This document shows, in pieces, positions 1 through 11,300 of a stretch of DNA of 64,000 bases. The notes below the pieces were generated by a model, which worked only from the letters and a program-made list of their open reading frames with translations, was not told where the DNA came from and ran no database searches. Both the position numbers and the translations under genes were made by a program. Source of the DNA: Melieria omissa (Eukaryota; Arthropoda; Insecta; Diptera; Ulidiidae); the NCBI GenBank assembly GCA_963971225.1, contig OZ020267.1:36732989-36796988 (forward strand), given 5' to 3'. Positions within the stretch are counted from its first letter, which is position 1, and every line of letters begins with the position of its first letter.

Positions 1-443
1 TGTGCGTGTGCGATATATTTATTTTAAGGAATTTTTCGGATCTTTAGTGAATATTTTGGAGATTTTTGGATAACGAAGTATGATGTATTGGCAACTATTT
101 TAATAGTCAAAGCACCCTAATGTTTAAAAAATGTGTTAACTGGTTCTATCTCGATCTCACTTATTGCTGTCACGATGAAAACCCGCAAAAAAATGGCACT
201 TTTTATTTAATTCATTTGATATGTGTTTTGGTTTTGTTAAATTTTTGTTGTAAAGCCGACTATGAATAAAAAAAGGCTGCATTAAAACAATTGTTTGTAC
301 CTATATATTTTTATTTTTATGAGAAATTTAATTTCTTTAAAATGACGCAAATTATGAATTAGAAATTTAGGTGATTTTTTAACTTTTAAGAGCAAATTTC
401 AGTTTTTTAAGATTTAAAAGAAAGTCATTTCAGGAAACACTGG
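1..443 (+). repeat. GTGTTGCCAG-family repeat, left end outside window
   Basis: This stretch matches the 32134-32646 copy in order: a run of AGGAG/GGAGATTTTTGGA-like words, the phrase around TATGATGTATTGG, a conserved TTATTGCTGTCAC, then a right end reading TTTCAGG with AACACTGG. No coding potential is visible. It is probably the right-hand part of a non-autonomous DNA element with GTGTTGCC terminal repeats; its left end lies before base 1. Confidence 0.5.
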
Positions 444-1582
444 CTTTTAAGATGTATTGAGCTCAAAAGATGTACTGAAAACCAGTCCAAAATGAAATCC
501 TGTGTGTGTCACCGAAACCAACCATTTATACAGATTTGTAAATGAAACAAAAGCTAAGTGGAAGAGTTCTTCGTCCTTTGATATGAGCAGCTGGAGCTGG
601 AGCAGATTACGCCTGTAATTTTTCTAAAAGTTATTATGGCTTGTTGGGTAATTAAAATCCTAAAAAACTCCAACATCAAAGAATACATTTTCCATCCCAG
701 CAAATGCGGCACATGGGTCTGTAACGTAATGAAATCCCAATGAAATCACAACGTGCGTGAATCATGTGAGCGTTTGCTTGACTAACTAATGCCGCCTAAG
801 TAGATGCAATTCGCGCCGCTTTTAGAGCAACACGACGCGTACTTTTCAGGTGGTGGCGCATTAATTGGCCACTTAAACTAAGCCGATTGTTGCTTGCTGG
901 CCGTTTTAATGCTGCTGTTTGCCTAATAATGCCGCTCACGCGCCGCCAACAGCGTCGGCCACGCGCAGCACTAAATAATTTCGTCAACGCAAAAGTGTTT
1001 AAATATTTTTCTGCACCGTTTTTTATGTAATTTTTTCTCGTATTTTTTGCTGTTGGCCTCATGTGATAAGTTGTTGTACAGCGGCGAGTGGGCCGTTTGC
1101 CGGCTGAAGTGGCGACGATATGCAGAGCTGCCAACGGTCGCAACACACGCAAATATCGCGTGCCAGTCAACCAAACAACCCTCGGCGCGCCGGTGAAATG
1201 AAGAAAATGTATGGCGGCGGAAATTAAAGCGAACCTGCGCCCAGCGAGCCAGCAGCGGCCGACCACCGACCGGCGACCGCGCGTGCATGACAGCAGTCGG
1301 CTAGTCAGCAAGTCGGCGCGATGACAACGACATTTGCGGCATGAAAAATGCGATTATGCGAATCATGCCTCACCTACGCGACTGACGCGACGGGTGCTGG
1401 CGACCGTAGCATTTGCGGTTTTTGCATGAATGAAACGCTTTTCGCCACACAACTCGCATTGCTGCCGCTGCTTTTCACGGCTTGGCGAGAGTTTCCTCCG
1501 CGCCGCCTTCACTTGTATTGTGCAATCATGTTTTGTTGTTGTTGTGGCTGCTGCTAATTACGCCTAAAATGACTTTATCAGT

Positions 1583-1634
1583 GCGCACACAAGCAGCTAA
1601 ATGAAACGGCGCACACAAGCAGCTAAATGAAACG
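1583..1634. repeat. 26-bp tandem duplication
   Basis: Two identical adjacent copies of a 26-bp unit starting GCGCACACAAGCAG begin at 1583 and 1609. It is local and looks recent. Confidence 0.85.
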
Positions 1635-1696
1635 GCGCATAAAGATAAAAAAATTACAGAAAAAATCACACGAAAGCAATGCACGTGAGAGCTTAA

Positions 1697-1718
1697 TGTG
1701 TGTGTGTGTGTGTGTGTG
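1697..1718. repeat. TG dinucleotide microsatellite
   Basis: An uninterrupted TG run of about eleven units. It creates spurious Cys-Val frames and has no coding meaning. Confidence 0.9.
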
Positions 1719-2878
1719 CGCGGTAATCTTGAAAATAAGTTTTGCGCGCCAACCAGTGACACTGACACTGACAGCATTATTTCGTTTATGTCTTTTTTTC
1801 TTCTTCTTTTTAGCTATAAATATTTTCGCCGGCTGTCAGTTCGTTGTGCTGGTTGTAGCTTCGGCTGTCAGCTTTCACCTTTCAAAACACCTGTCCCGGA
1901 GGGGCCGTCGAACGTGGCAGCGGCAACTGCAAGCATCGTAATTGCATTTGACGGCGTTTGTTTGCGCTCTACGCCCGCCTCCTGACCTTCCCTCGGTTTG
2001 CTGTCGCACATTTTCAACGGTCACTGACTTGGCAACAATTTCGCGCGGCCTCTGCCTACAAGGCGCAAATGTAAACAGCCCCAACAGAGCATCGTGCAAT
2101 TATAAGCGCTTTTTACAAGGTGTGTCGTGTTGCGGATTCACGCTCGTAGGCACTTTTAGAAAAAAACAAGAAAAAAGTGTAAAATACAACAATTCATTCA
2201 AAAGAACAACTTTGTAAAATTTAGGACCGATTTGACAGTGATTGTTTAATCATTATGTTTTCTGTTCAGACAGCCAAATAAATTGAAGCATGTTAGTTCT
2301 TAATTGAGTTCATAGCTTTTGCTGTTCACACATCTCAATTTAGCTGTTATCGATCATTTTATAGAACATGTTTTTTTTACGGAAGAGAGGTTTTTACTGT
2401 TCATGTATATAAATGTTCTTAAAAATATTTACTAAAAACATTTTTTAAACGAAGTTTCAAAGCAAACAAATGTTAACAAACGCCTTCCGCTTTTGTCAGT
2501 TTCTCAATATTTTTTTTGCTCAATTGTGAATGAATTTGTTTATCGATAACAGCACACAGGGTTGCATAGCAAATCGAACTCAATTTAAAGTCAATTTAGC
2601 GCTTATTGCAATTAGTAGACGCTCACAATTTCGAACTCTCACAAATTCGAATCTTCCAGAAATTCAAACCACACAAATCACATATTTTTTATATTTTTCA
2701 TTTTCGAATTTTAGAGCATTCCATCTAAAATTCGAACTGGTGGTTCGAACTCGCGAGCGTTTTCCTTTTCTGTCTCTGCTTTGGTGTTTAGTTTGCTTAT
2801 ACAAATTAAATGAAAAAGGGGATTCACCAAATTGGCAACGTTTGGCCGCACACTCGTGAATGATTATTAGGTATGTAT

Positions 2879-3512
2879 TAGGGTCCTGCACGAGTATGCA
2901 TTTTTGCTATTCGAAAACATTCAAATGCTTTTGAATAGAATACTTCACTTCACCTCTGCGGACCAGTCCGAATGAATACGAGTACAGCTCTCTTCGAGTA
3001 CGAGTAAGCTCCGAACATAAACGAGTAGACATACACTATTTATTCATATTCGCTCAAAGCGGGAAAACGATGACAAAAGCATTCGAATAATAGTACAAAC
3101 TGCTTGAATATTCGAATATACTCGTTTTAATATTCCTATTGTTTAGAGATATTTATGTTGTATATTAATATTTATTTATTTGTTATGTCACTTTCTTCAA
3201 TAAATTCCATTTTGCGTATTAACTAATTAGCCACTTCAACCGCACCACAAGTATACACACGGAAAAGTGACATACTGCGCATAAAAATATTCGATGAAAC
3301 TGTTGATCTTCGAATATTTCGCAAAGTTCTCGATTACCGAATACGAGCACTGCAGTATTCGCTTCTCACCGAATACGAATAGAAATGAGAAGCAACGCTC
3401 GCTGGTTCTCGTTTCTATTCGTTTCGTTGTACACATTCTTCAAATACCAAGTACCCGTACAGTATGTACAGTAGTGTAGTCGCCAAAATGAATATATTCA
3501 TGCAGGACTTTA
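2879..3512. mobile_element. hAT-like MITE, 634 bp, with 8-bp TSD
   Basis: The ends are imperfect inverted repeats: TAGGGTCCTGCACGAGTAT on the left against TAAAGTCCTGCATGAATAT read inward from the right. They are flanked by a perfect 8-bp direct repeat GTATGTAT at 2871-2878 and 3513-3520. An 8-bp duplication and a TAGGG/TAAAG terminus are typical of hAT elements. The interior is rich in ATTCGAAT-like palindromes and has no transposase, so it is non-autonomous. Confidence 0.75.
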
Positions 3513-3520
3513 GTATGTAT

Positions 3521-4001
3521 GGAAACGTTTGGCTCAGTTTCAATAAAAAAAATAAATAAATTACCTATTAGAATGTCGAATAAACGTCAACAAAATTTTT
3601 TTGACTTTGAACGTTAAAATTAAAATTTTAAAAAAGCTTAATGAAGTCGTTTAGGTGAATCGCTTAGCTGTGAATTTATGGATTATATGCAAATTTTAAG
3701 CAACTAATAAAAAAAGATTTTTATGCAAATAAAACTTTAACCGTTTTCAATTTGAAGAAAAAAATAAAAAAAAATAAAATCACATTTAAATCAGTCAAGT
3801 CAGCTCAGATGTTGTTTGAACATTGTTTTGGACATTTTAGATGTTTTCAAAAACGTGCAGAATATCGAATATTTCGGAAATTTAAACAAAGTAGTTCGAA
3901 TTTATGAGCGTCTATTGTAGATAAATGGAGAATTTCGTAAGACAAACTGAGCTCAATTCAAATCTATATTGAGGAAACATTGAGAAAATGCCTGAATAGG
4001 A
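3521..4001. other. AT-rich noncoding stretch
   Basis: A/T runs only. I see no ORF, repeat match or RNA gene. Confidence 0.4.
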
Positions 4002-4009
4002 TATTAACA

Positions 4010-4794
4010 AAAGAGCTGCACAAAAGGTTCTATTGGGCACACTTCACTACTGCACAGTACTGTCAAGTAGTACTTCAGTGTCGCGTTGACAGCGAATTCA
4101 AACTCAATAGTTCTATTCTGCAACAAAGCAAGCACTGCATCATTCGAAAATCTTTTCGCTACAGCAGCGACAGTGCTTGTGTTCCGTTGTGAAGCAAAAC
4201 ATCAAAACTAAAGCTATAATGAGGTTAAGTAACGGTAAGTCACAGCAAGCACACCGAGTGAAGTAGAACTTCTACTTCACACCGAGTGAAACAGAACTTC
4301 TACTTCACACCGAGTGAAACAGAACTTCTACTTCACACCGAGTGAAAAAGACTTAAATAAAAATCGAAAAACATGTTTTAAACCTGGGTTTGTTTTTACA
4401 TTAATGTTGTTGTAATGCTTGAAATGCAGTCCAGATTCCATACAAAATACCAAAAACAAACATTAGCTACTCCGATCGTGGTAAACAAAACACCGTATGC
4501 TTGCAAATGTTCTACTTCACTGCTTCACTTCAGTATTGTTCTACTTCAGTGTTGTTCTGCTTCCGTGTTGTTCCACTGCAGTATTGTTCTACTTCAGTGT
4601 TGTTCTACTTCAGTGTTGTTCTATACTTCAAAATGCTTGAAGTTCTATTGTCGTTTCGTGCAGTATTCGTGTGAATATCAAAAGCTTTCTTCACTGCAGT
4701 GCTTGTTTTGTAGTGAAAGTGAAGAAGAGCGACAGTATTTGAAAGCACAGCGATGGCTTGCAAGTCATTTTTATAGTGCTTGCGCCGCTCTTTA
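4010..4794 (+). mobile_element. hAT-like MITE with two minisatellites, copy 1
   Basis: The left end is AAAAGAGCTGCAC and the right end, read inward, is TAAAGAGCGGCGCAAGC. A perfect 8-bp duplication ATATTAAC lies at 4002-4009 and 4795-4802. Inside are four 28-bp units based on CACACCGAGTGAAACAGAAC (about 4249-4350) and about seven 16-bp units based on TGTTGTTCTACTTCAG (about 4510-4630). The short frames in it are products of the minisatellites. Other copies lie at 19310-20146 and 61731-62525. No transposase is present. Confidence 0.8.
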
Positions 4795-5259
4795 ATATTA
4801 ACCGATAGTTGTTAACTACACTTTCCGATTTAACAGTCTCTGGGTAACCGATTATAAACCAGCCAATGTTGATTAGTTAACCAACGATTGATCAAGAAAT
4901 AAATCAGCTGATTGGACAGCGCACATAATATGTGAAATTTGACAACATTTGAAATATTGAGGAATTATTTTATTTATAATTGTATTTTTAGGTTAAAAAT
5001 TTCGGGTCTCTTTTATTTTTCACAAAACTTCAAACGAAAAATCGTTTTTTTTTAATTTGTTTTAATTTGATGTCAACAGCATCAGAACAATGCTGCCAAT
5101 AATATGCAAGCAGTGCTAACACTTTTGAACAGTGCTGCCATAAATAATTTCAAAATAAGCTCTTCAGAAAACCAGCCACTGAAAGCCAAAACTATTTAAT
5201 CATTCTATCAGTTAATCATGGGTTCTTGAATAAAGTCAACAGTTGGTTAACCAACCACT
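4795..5259 (+). repeat. AGTGGTTGGTTAACC-ended repeat, uninterrupted copy
   Basis: This is homologous to 8590-8809 plus 10067-10262. The right end, read inward, is AGTGGTTGGTTAACCAAC, matching the left end AGTGGTTGGTTCACC of the other copy, so the family has terminal inverted repeats. The internal marker CATCAGAACAATGCTGCCAA is shared. It serves as the empty-site comparison for the non-LTR insertion at 8810-10066. Confidence 0.7.
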
Positions 5260-5834
5260 CAGTGTTGCCAGATCAGGAGATTTCCTCCTAGATTTAGGAG
5301 ACTCTTGGCGCTTTCGGAAATTTTTTAGGAGGAAGAATTGTTTAGGAGATTTGATGTTGAGACACTTGTCATCATTAGTGGCACTTAAGCCTTGAATATT
5401 GCAAACTTAAGTGTCTAATTTAGTTTAATTAAATTTTATGCTTCAAAGCGTATAATTTATGCAATGAATGAAGAAAGTTTACAAAACCAAATTTTATAAC
5501 GATTTAATTTTTTATATGTTTTGTTTGTGTTAAGATTTTGTTAAACTAAAGCTGATTGAATAAAATGGTTTCATTAACCCTTTCCGACATGAAAATAAAC
5601 CCGTTCTGTATGAATTGTATGGGCTGTAGTCCAATATATTGGACATTGTGACTGAAAGGGTTAATAAAAAAAACCTTAATGTACTTAAATTTTTTGTGAT
5701 AAGTTCGATTCCTTAGCTTAAAATGACAAAAAGTATTTTAATAAAATTTTAAGAATTTTTTTAAATTTTTTTAAGCAAATTTCCCCCTTTTTTTCGGTTT
5801 AGGAGAAAGTAATTTCAGGTATCTAACAACACTG
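5260..5834 (+). repeat. GTGTTGCCAG-family element
   Basis: Left end CAGTGTTGCCAGATCAGG, right end ATCTAACAACACTG, an imperfect inverted-repeat pair. The interior holds repeated AGGAGATTT-like words. It starts directly against the end of the preceding repeat, and a small TTAA MITE (5578-5660) sits inside it. Non-coding. Related copies are at 1-443 and 32134-32646. Confidence 0.6.
5578..5660. mobile_element. 83-bp TTAA MITE with CCCTTTC ends
   Basis: Ends CCCTTTCCGACATG and, inward from the right, CCCTTTCAGTCACAATG, flanked by TTAA at 5574-5577 and 5661-5664. The inner part shares GTCCAATATATT with the 57-bp element at 21132-21188. TTAA duplications and CCC termini suggest mobilisation by a piggyBac-type transposase, which is an inference. 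Confidence 0.65.
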
Positions 5835-6144
5835 CAACTACTGTCCACTAAGAAAAAACAAAATATACTTTATTTTTTATGAGAAGTTCAATTCCCAAGT
5901 TTAAAATGACAAAAATTATTGATAAAAATTTGTAGGAGATTTTGTTTTAATTTTTGGAAGGAAATTTCAGCATTTTTTTAAGATTTAAGAGAAAGTAATT
6001 TCAGGTATCTGGCAACACTAGCAAAGTTTAAAATAACAAAAATTATTGAAAGAAATTTTTCAGAAATTTTTTAAATTTTTGGAAGGAAATTTCAGCCCTT
6101 TTCTTAATATTTAGGAGAAAGTATTTTCAGGGATTTGGCAACAC
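5835..6144 (+). repeat. Tandemly repeated right half of the GTGTTGCCAG element
   Basis: The right-hand part of the preceding element recurs twice more, ending at about 6018 (ATCTGGCAACACT) and 6144 (ATTTGGCAACACTG). Each copy contains TTTAAAATGACAAAAATT-like and GGAAGGAAATTTCAGC-like segments. These are partial tandem duplications. Confidence 0.6.
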
Positions 6145-8175
6145 TGCAACTACTGTTAAATCGAGCTTTAGACAAAAGTCCCCTAATAGTGGCACACAGA
6201 AGATTTCATTTTGTGGGGTGTTGCGTACAACAAACCATATTTTGTTTAGAGGGCCAATGTCCCCTGAATTCGAAATGCTTGGAAACAGAGAGCTGAAAGC
6301 GGCAATCTATAGCACTGAACGGAATCAAAAAAAAACCCAAATTTCTTTTTCAGAATCCAGAGTTAACCCTTTGAATAGCAATTCTGAAACCTACTCTCTC
6401 GGTCTCTCGACCCGCTGACTGAAGAAACTTTTGACATGGCTCTGCACATCACACCCTGTATGCGCCTCAAATTACACCCAAAGCAGCACTATTTACTGCT
6501 CGTGAGTATGTAAATAGTGCAACTGTCAGCGGAGACGCATTAAGTATAATTCAGCAGCATATTTTCTTTGGCCTTCGGCATACACGCAGCTCATGCGCGC
6601 GCACCCATTTGCGCTCCGCCTGCTACCAATTCCGCGGCACTTACGAGCGAACATATCGTGTGCTGATTTATTCATGACATCGCTTTGCAGTTGTTGCCTT
6701 TGTGCATTTCAAGCGTATTTTGCACCGTCCCCGATGCCGATCGCCGCCCATCCAAGGCGAGTCTGCTGCCATCCTCCGGCCGTCGATAGGGAGTCGTTGC
6801 GCATGGAAACGTGCTTATAAATTTTAGATGAGCCCACTGCACAAAACTGAAGCTTTATAAATATTTAAAATGGAAATGCTGTCACTGTTCGAGCAGTGCA
6901 CTGGCTGGCTGACTGACTGTCTAATGGCAAAAGTTTTGCCATAGAAATTGGCCAGAACTGTCAAAAACTGCAAACAATTTGATTACCCAGTCGAATAACA
7001 AAATTTTTGGGACAACGTTCATTCATGTTGTTGTTATTGTTGTTGTTGTTGCTATTGTCACTGTCGAATTATGCACAATAATTTAGCTCTTATTACGGTT
7101 GAAGCACAAAGCGATTGTTGCTATGTTTGGATTTGAAATTAAATATTAAAACAATTTAGAGTAGTTGAAGTCTGCAGTTTGTGGTTAATTCAATTAGGTT
7201 GAATTTATAAAATTTATGAATTTATAAATAATACATTTGCTTAGAAGATTGGTGAGATTTTTTGTAATAGTTTTCTAAATTAAAGAAGAAACAAATTTCG
7301 TTTGACATTTCTGTTTTCGATACTCATTGCTTTCGTATTTAGATATTTTTCTTGGGCAAAATTGAACACTTCTTTGAAGCATTAAACACAGCAAGAAATT
7401 TGCTTTACACATTACAATTACAACAAAATCACTGTTCGTCACTTACACAGTGAACATGGACAATTTCATTTACTTGTACCGCATGCCACAGTCTCTGATT
7501 TCGACTTTGTTTCGAGTCAATTCGGCGGACTGAATTATCAACGCCGCGAACAACAACAACTTAATGAAATTCCATAGGCGCTTCTTCGTTTCGTTTGTCT
7601 CCATTTCCCATTTGACGACATCAAAGACATCAAAACAGGCGCCCGCCGCCGGCATTCATATGAGTTCATTCATTCATTTCTTCACTCATTCATTCGTACA
7701 AATGGTTGATGGGTCGGCGTCGCATTGGAGAAGCGCGACCGCTTTATGCAAATGCCGCAAACAAGCAAATCCTTTATTGCGAAGCCCATAAAAATTGCAT
7801 CTAAATTAAAATTTATAAAAATTGCGATAAGTGCGCAAAATAAAAACAAATTTAAATTAACAAAATAAAAAAGTTAGAACGTCTGTCTTGAGAACCACGC
7901 ACAAAGAAATCGCTGTTTGCCAGGAACACAAAGCGTGTTGTGGGAAAAGTTGGGTTATGAATATAAAATGCAAGGAGCGAGCGAAAAAGAATCTGTTGCA
8001 AGTAGAAAAAATAAAGAAAGACAAATTTCAAATTATGCACTGATTGATAAGATTGCAGTGTGTGGGAAGAATCACATGACTTATTAAACTTAAAAATTAA
8101 TAAAAATTATACAAATATAGAAAAACTATATAAATGGCAAAAAGGCCATGAAAAATAAAACAAATACAACAACAA
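6145..8175. other. Noncoding stretch, no gene recognised
   Basis: Contains a GC-richer part at about 6540-6830 and a GTT run at about 7025-7060 of the sort common in dipteran regulatory or intronic DNA. The remainder is AT-rich. Frames up to 75 aa show no recognisable motif. Confidence 0.4.
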
Positions 8176-8176
8176 G

Positions 8177-8245
8177 AGCCAGGATGGTTCAGTAATTAAT
8201 TCGTAGAACCAAAAGTCAACGGGTCTTGGGTTCGAATCTCAATTC
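8177..8245 (+). repeat. tRNA-like SINE head fragment
   Basis: A box A-like TGGTTCAGTAATTA and a box B-like GGGTTCGAATCTC lie at tRNA-like spacing. The T-arm can pair (TTGGG with CTCAA), but no acceptor stem forms. I read it as a tRNA-derived SINE remnant, not a functional tRNA gene. Confidence 0.4.
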
Positions 8246-8282
8246 AATTAACTCGTAATTAATAAAACTTTTTTACTTTTAA

Positions 8283-8573
8283 CCCTTTCGCTATAGATTA
8301 TTTCTGGTAAAGTATTTAAATTGAAAGAAAACGTCAAATTAACAAGTTATATAATTTTTCTGCTTCTTCTTCCTTTACTATGTCAAGATATACCATTAAA
8401 AAACGTGCATACTTCTCTTCTTTAAACTTAAATATTCAGTTTATTAATTTCGTATTTTTCCTAAAACTTCAAACTATTCTAAGGACCAACAAAAAATGTA
8501 TTCGTGAAACCACAGAGGGTTCAGATGTCCACACAGCGGCATGTTGCCATATGGCAACAAAATAGCGAAAGGG
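8283..8573. mobile_element. 291-bp TTAA MITE with CCCTTTCGCTAT ends
   Basis: Perfect 12-bp inverted ends CCCTTTCGCTAT are flanked by TTAA at 8279-8282 and 8574-8577. No coding capacity. It shares the CCCTTTCG start and TTAA target with 20311-20805 and the small MITEs at 5578 and 21132. Confidence 0.75.
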
Positions 8574-8589
8574 TTAAGTCCAATTTCGC

Positions 8590-8809
8590 AGTGGTTGGTT
8601 CACCATTAACCGATTGTCAACTACTCTTTTTCGATTTTACAGTCTCTCGGTGACCAATTGTTGACCAACCAATGTTGATTGGTTAATCATCGCTTGACAA
8701 AGAAATAAATCAACTGATTTCACAGTGCATACAATTTGTGAAATTTGTCAACATGAGGAAATAAAAAAATTGTTTGTTTGGACATTTTTAGGTTGAGAAA
8801 TTCGGACCT
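8590..8809 (+). repeat. Left half of AGTGGTTGG repeat, split by a non-LTR
   Basis: Begins AGTGGTTGGTTCACC and follows the 4.8-5.26 kb copy up to AAATTCGGACCT (8798-8809), where the retrotransposon at 8810-10066 interrupts it. It resumes at 10067. Confidence 0.75.
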
Positions 8810-10066
8810 GGTTGGTTGGTTGGTTCAAGTGGCAATGTTCCAACATCCAATTAGCGCGTTAGCGCCGTTTTGATACCACTATTCCCGGTAGGTACCCTAA
8901 GGTATATTGTGTGGTGTCATCTGAACTTATATGTATCTATCCATACATATCCCTATATCCAGATCCGAAAGGTTAATGAAAGAGAGAGTGAGTTTGTTAT
9001 CTCTTTAAAAGTCTTATTGCTAAGGCCGGACAGGCGCAGAGGAAGTGGTGAACGGTTTCCTTCTCATCCGGATTTTCACAGCTGTGACAGCTGGTGTTAT
9101 ATGGAATTCCCATTTTTGCCGCGTACTCTCTAATGGGCCAGTGGCTAGTAATGACTGCGGTTAGTCTTGCCACATCCCGTCGGCCTTTGCTCAAGAGCTC
9201 CGTAGTCCTGTTCTTGTCGTATGTTGGCCACAGTGATCTGCTGATTTTATAGGATTCCGTCCTCTGCCATCTAGTGTTGGCTTTGGCGAGGAACTCCTTA
9301 GAGACCTCGCTCCTGATAGAGCCCAGTGGGGCGTGAATCGTCAGCGCCTCGTTCTCATCAAGAGCGGAGCCTCTTCGAGCCACCTCATCGGCTCTTTAGT
9401 TCCCGTCAATGTTATTGTGCCCTGGCACTCATATCAGGGTAACTCTGAACCGCTGGGCTAGCTCTATCAGGAGCTTCCTGCATTCCCGCACAAGTTTTGA
9501 CGATAGAATTGACGATTCCAGTGCCTTGACCGTGGATAGGCTGTCGGAAAGTTTTGTAATGTGGCTTTTGTAGGATGTATCCGTCAATGCCATCCTGCAC
9601 GCTTCCCTAATAGCGAGCACTACCGCCTGGAAAACTCTTGCTGTGTTGGGGAGGCGGAAAGACACGTTTATCTTTCGATGTTCGGAGAAAACTCCTGCTC
9701 CTACTTCGCATTCAATTTTGGAGCCATCAGTGTAGATTGTGGTACTCAGGTTATTTATCTTCCATTCTAGACGAGAGGGGATACGGGATATCGTAATTTT
9801 TCCCACAGACCATGGTAGAAATAGCATAATCCGTCGTTGTAGGCAGGCCCCTTTGTCCTTGTGATAAAAGACTGCCGTGGACAGACGCATACGGTCTGTC
9901 CTTCCAGCAACCTGTTTCTCTCACCTTAAGAGCACTGAGAGTTGCGGCCTTCATAATATGCAGATCGACGGGAAGCAGGTGCGTCAGCACGTTTAGCGCC
10001 TCTCCAGGGCAGAATCTAATCGCTCCCGTAGTTCCGGTACAAGCTGCTTATTCTGTGCTCTATGTT
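8810..10066 (-). mobile_element. 5'-truncated non-LTR retrotransposon with 12-bp TSD
   Basis: The element reads on the minus strand. Its 3' end is GCCACTTG followed by four AACC units. It is flanked by AAATTCGGACCT (8798-8809) and AAATTCGGGCCT (10067-10078), an 11/12 target duplication. The interrupted repeat is continuous in the copy at 4795-5259, so the insertion boundaries are well fixed. Only the RNase H and C-terminal CCHC part of the second ORF remains, as expected of incomplete reverse transcription. The same family, with the same (AACC)n tail, occurs at 41298-42346. Confidence 0.85.
8997..10046 (-). pseudogene. Non-LTR RNase H and CCHC C-terminal fragment
   Basis: From the protein N-terminal side: the segment between reverse transcriptase and RNase H (CPGEALNVLTHLLPVDLH), then RNase H with YTDGS (first Asp), VFQAVVLAIREA where the family Glu is Val, SDSLSTVKAL (next Asp) and VPGHNNIDGN. 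Two stop codons sit where Trp (before VPGH) and Glu (in GNERADE) are expected. The C-terminal domain continues through WPTYDKNR, RRDVARLTAVITSHW and a CHSC-x(n)-H-x4-C zinc motif ending in CPAL. RNase H places the parent in the I/LOA/R1-like non-LTR group. It is dead: truncated, two nonsense codons and a lost catalytic Glu. Confidence 0.85.
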
Positions 10067-10262
10067 AAATTCGGGCCTATTTTGTCCCAAAAATTCAAAT
10101 TCAAAAATGTATTTTTTAATCTGTTTTATTTTGATTTCATCAGCATCAGAACAATGCTGCCAACAATATGCAAGTAGTGTTACCAATTTAAGCAGTGCTG
10201 CCATTAATAATTTCTAAATCAGCTGTTCAGATAATCAGTCAGTTAAGAGTTGACTAACCGAG
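10067..10262 (+). repeat. Right half of AGTGGTTGG repeat
   Basis: Continues the repeat broken at 8809. It contains CATCAGAACAATGCTGCCAA, also present at about 5082 in the intact copy, and ends in GTTGACTAACCGAG. Confidence 0.7.
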
Positions 10263-10540
10263 TACTGTGAATTAGTGCTTTAATCAAATATTGGGACATT
10301 AAATTAAACGTATAGTTGGTTGTAAAGACTGACGTCATCAGTAAGATGAAATAATGCATATGTGACAAAATGACTTTTCGGTAAAAATTTCATGAAACCT
10401 AACCTGTACTTTTATGTCTGACTAGCAGAGCTCGGCGGCTTTGCACGCATGAATTTTATGATTTCATGGAAATAATCTGAAATTACTTTTTTTTTTAATA
10501 CAAGCCAACTTGCAGGGGATGCCCCTATAATCACTTCATG

Positions 10541-11300
10541 ATGTTATCTAATTGAAAGTTATGTTTGATCGCATAAACTTCTAACAAACTTTTAGCTCCT
10601 CTGAAGTTGATTTTCGAACACTGAAAGAAATGTGTTGAATTATTTTTGATTTTGAGTATTTTATCCAAGTTTGATGTCAATAGGCTAAGTAGATCAAATT
10701 TTTCTTAACCATTTCTGGACACCGAACAATTTTAATGAAAAATACTTGCCTCATTATTTCTCATCTGAAATGCTTTTACTTCACAATTGAAGTCAATAGG
10801 CCCATTCCATCATGTTTCCCTATATAAAAACTTAACCCATTGGTGGCCGGTCAGTTTTTGATTTTCGAAAAAGTGAAAAATACGTGTCGAATTATATCTC
10901 ATTCAGAGTACTAGCACCAAGTTTGAAGCCAAAATGCGTAAAAAATCATATTTCAACCAAACTTTTAATCCTTGGTTCACTCCTTTGAATTTGATTTTCA
11001 AAAAAATGAGAAACATGTGTCAAATTATTTTTGATTCCAAGTATTTTCACCAACTTTGAAGTCAATAGGCCAATTGGTTCACGGTTTTTTCGTAGCCCTT
11101 CCGTACACGAACCTTAACCCTTGGTTCAACAGCTAAATTTTGATTTTCGAAAAATTGAAAAATACGTGTAGAATTTGTTTTTAATTTGTAATATTTTCAC
11201 CAAGCTTCAAATCAACAGGCCCATTAAGTCACAATTCGTCATGGAACACCTTAACCCATGTTTTTTCCTCGAATGTTACCCCGAATTAAAAAAAACATGC
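10541..11300 (+). repeat. Diverged tandem units of roughly 125-150 bp
   Basis: The phrases TTGATTTTCGAAAAA, ACGTGTCGAATTA/ACGTGTAGAATTT, TTTTCACCAA and GAAGTCAATAGGCC recur in the same order. Clear unit starts are near 10608, 10857, 10987 and 11137, with a more decayed unit in between. No ORF is conserved between units. Confidence 0.6.

Larger units (their letters stand above)
444..2870. other. Noncoding stretch, no gene recognised
   Basis: The part from about 800 to 2100 is GC-richer with short overlapping frames, none resembling a known protein. Around 449-520 there is a fragment similar to the MITE at 26943-27071. A 26-bp tandem duplication (1583-1634) and a TG microsatellite (1697-1718) are present. 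The rest is AT-rich and unassigned. Confidence 0.4.

Noticed and set aside
796..1311. 171-aa minus-strand frame as a gene
   Set aside because: Arg-rich low-information sequence overlapping other frames, with a K/N-rich insert from AT-rich DNA. No recognisable domain.
6593..6820. 75-aa frame with Cys clusters as a small secreted peptide
   Set aside because: No signal peptide-like start followed by a regular Cys pattern; it lies in a GC-rich noncoding patch.
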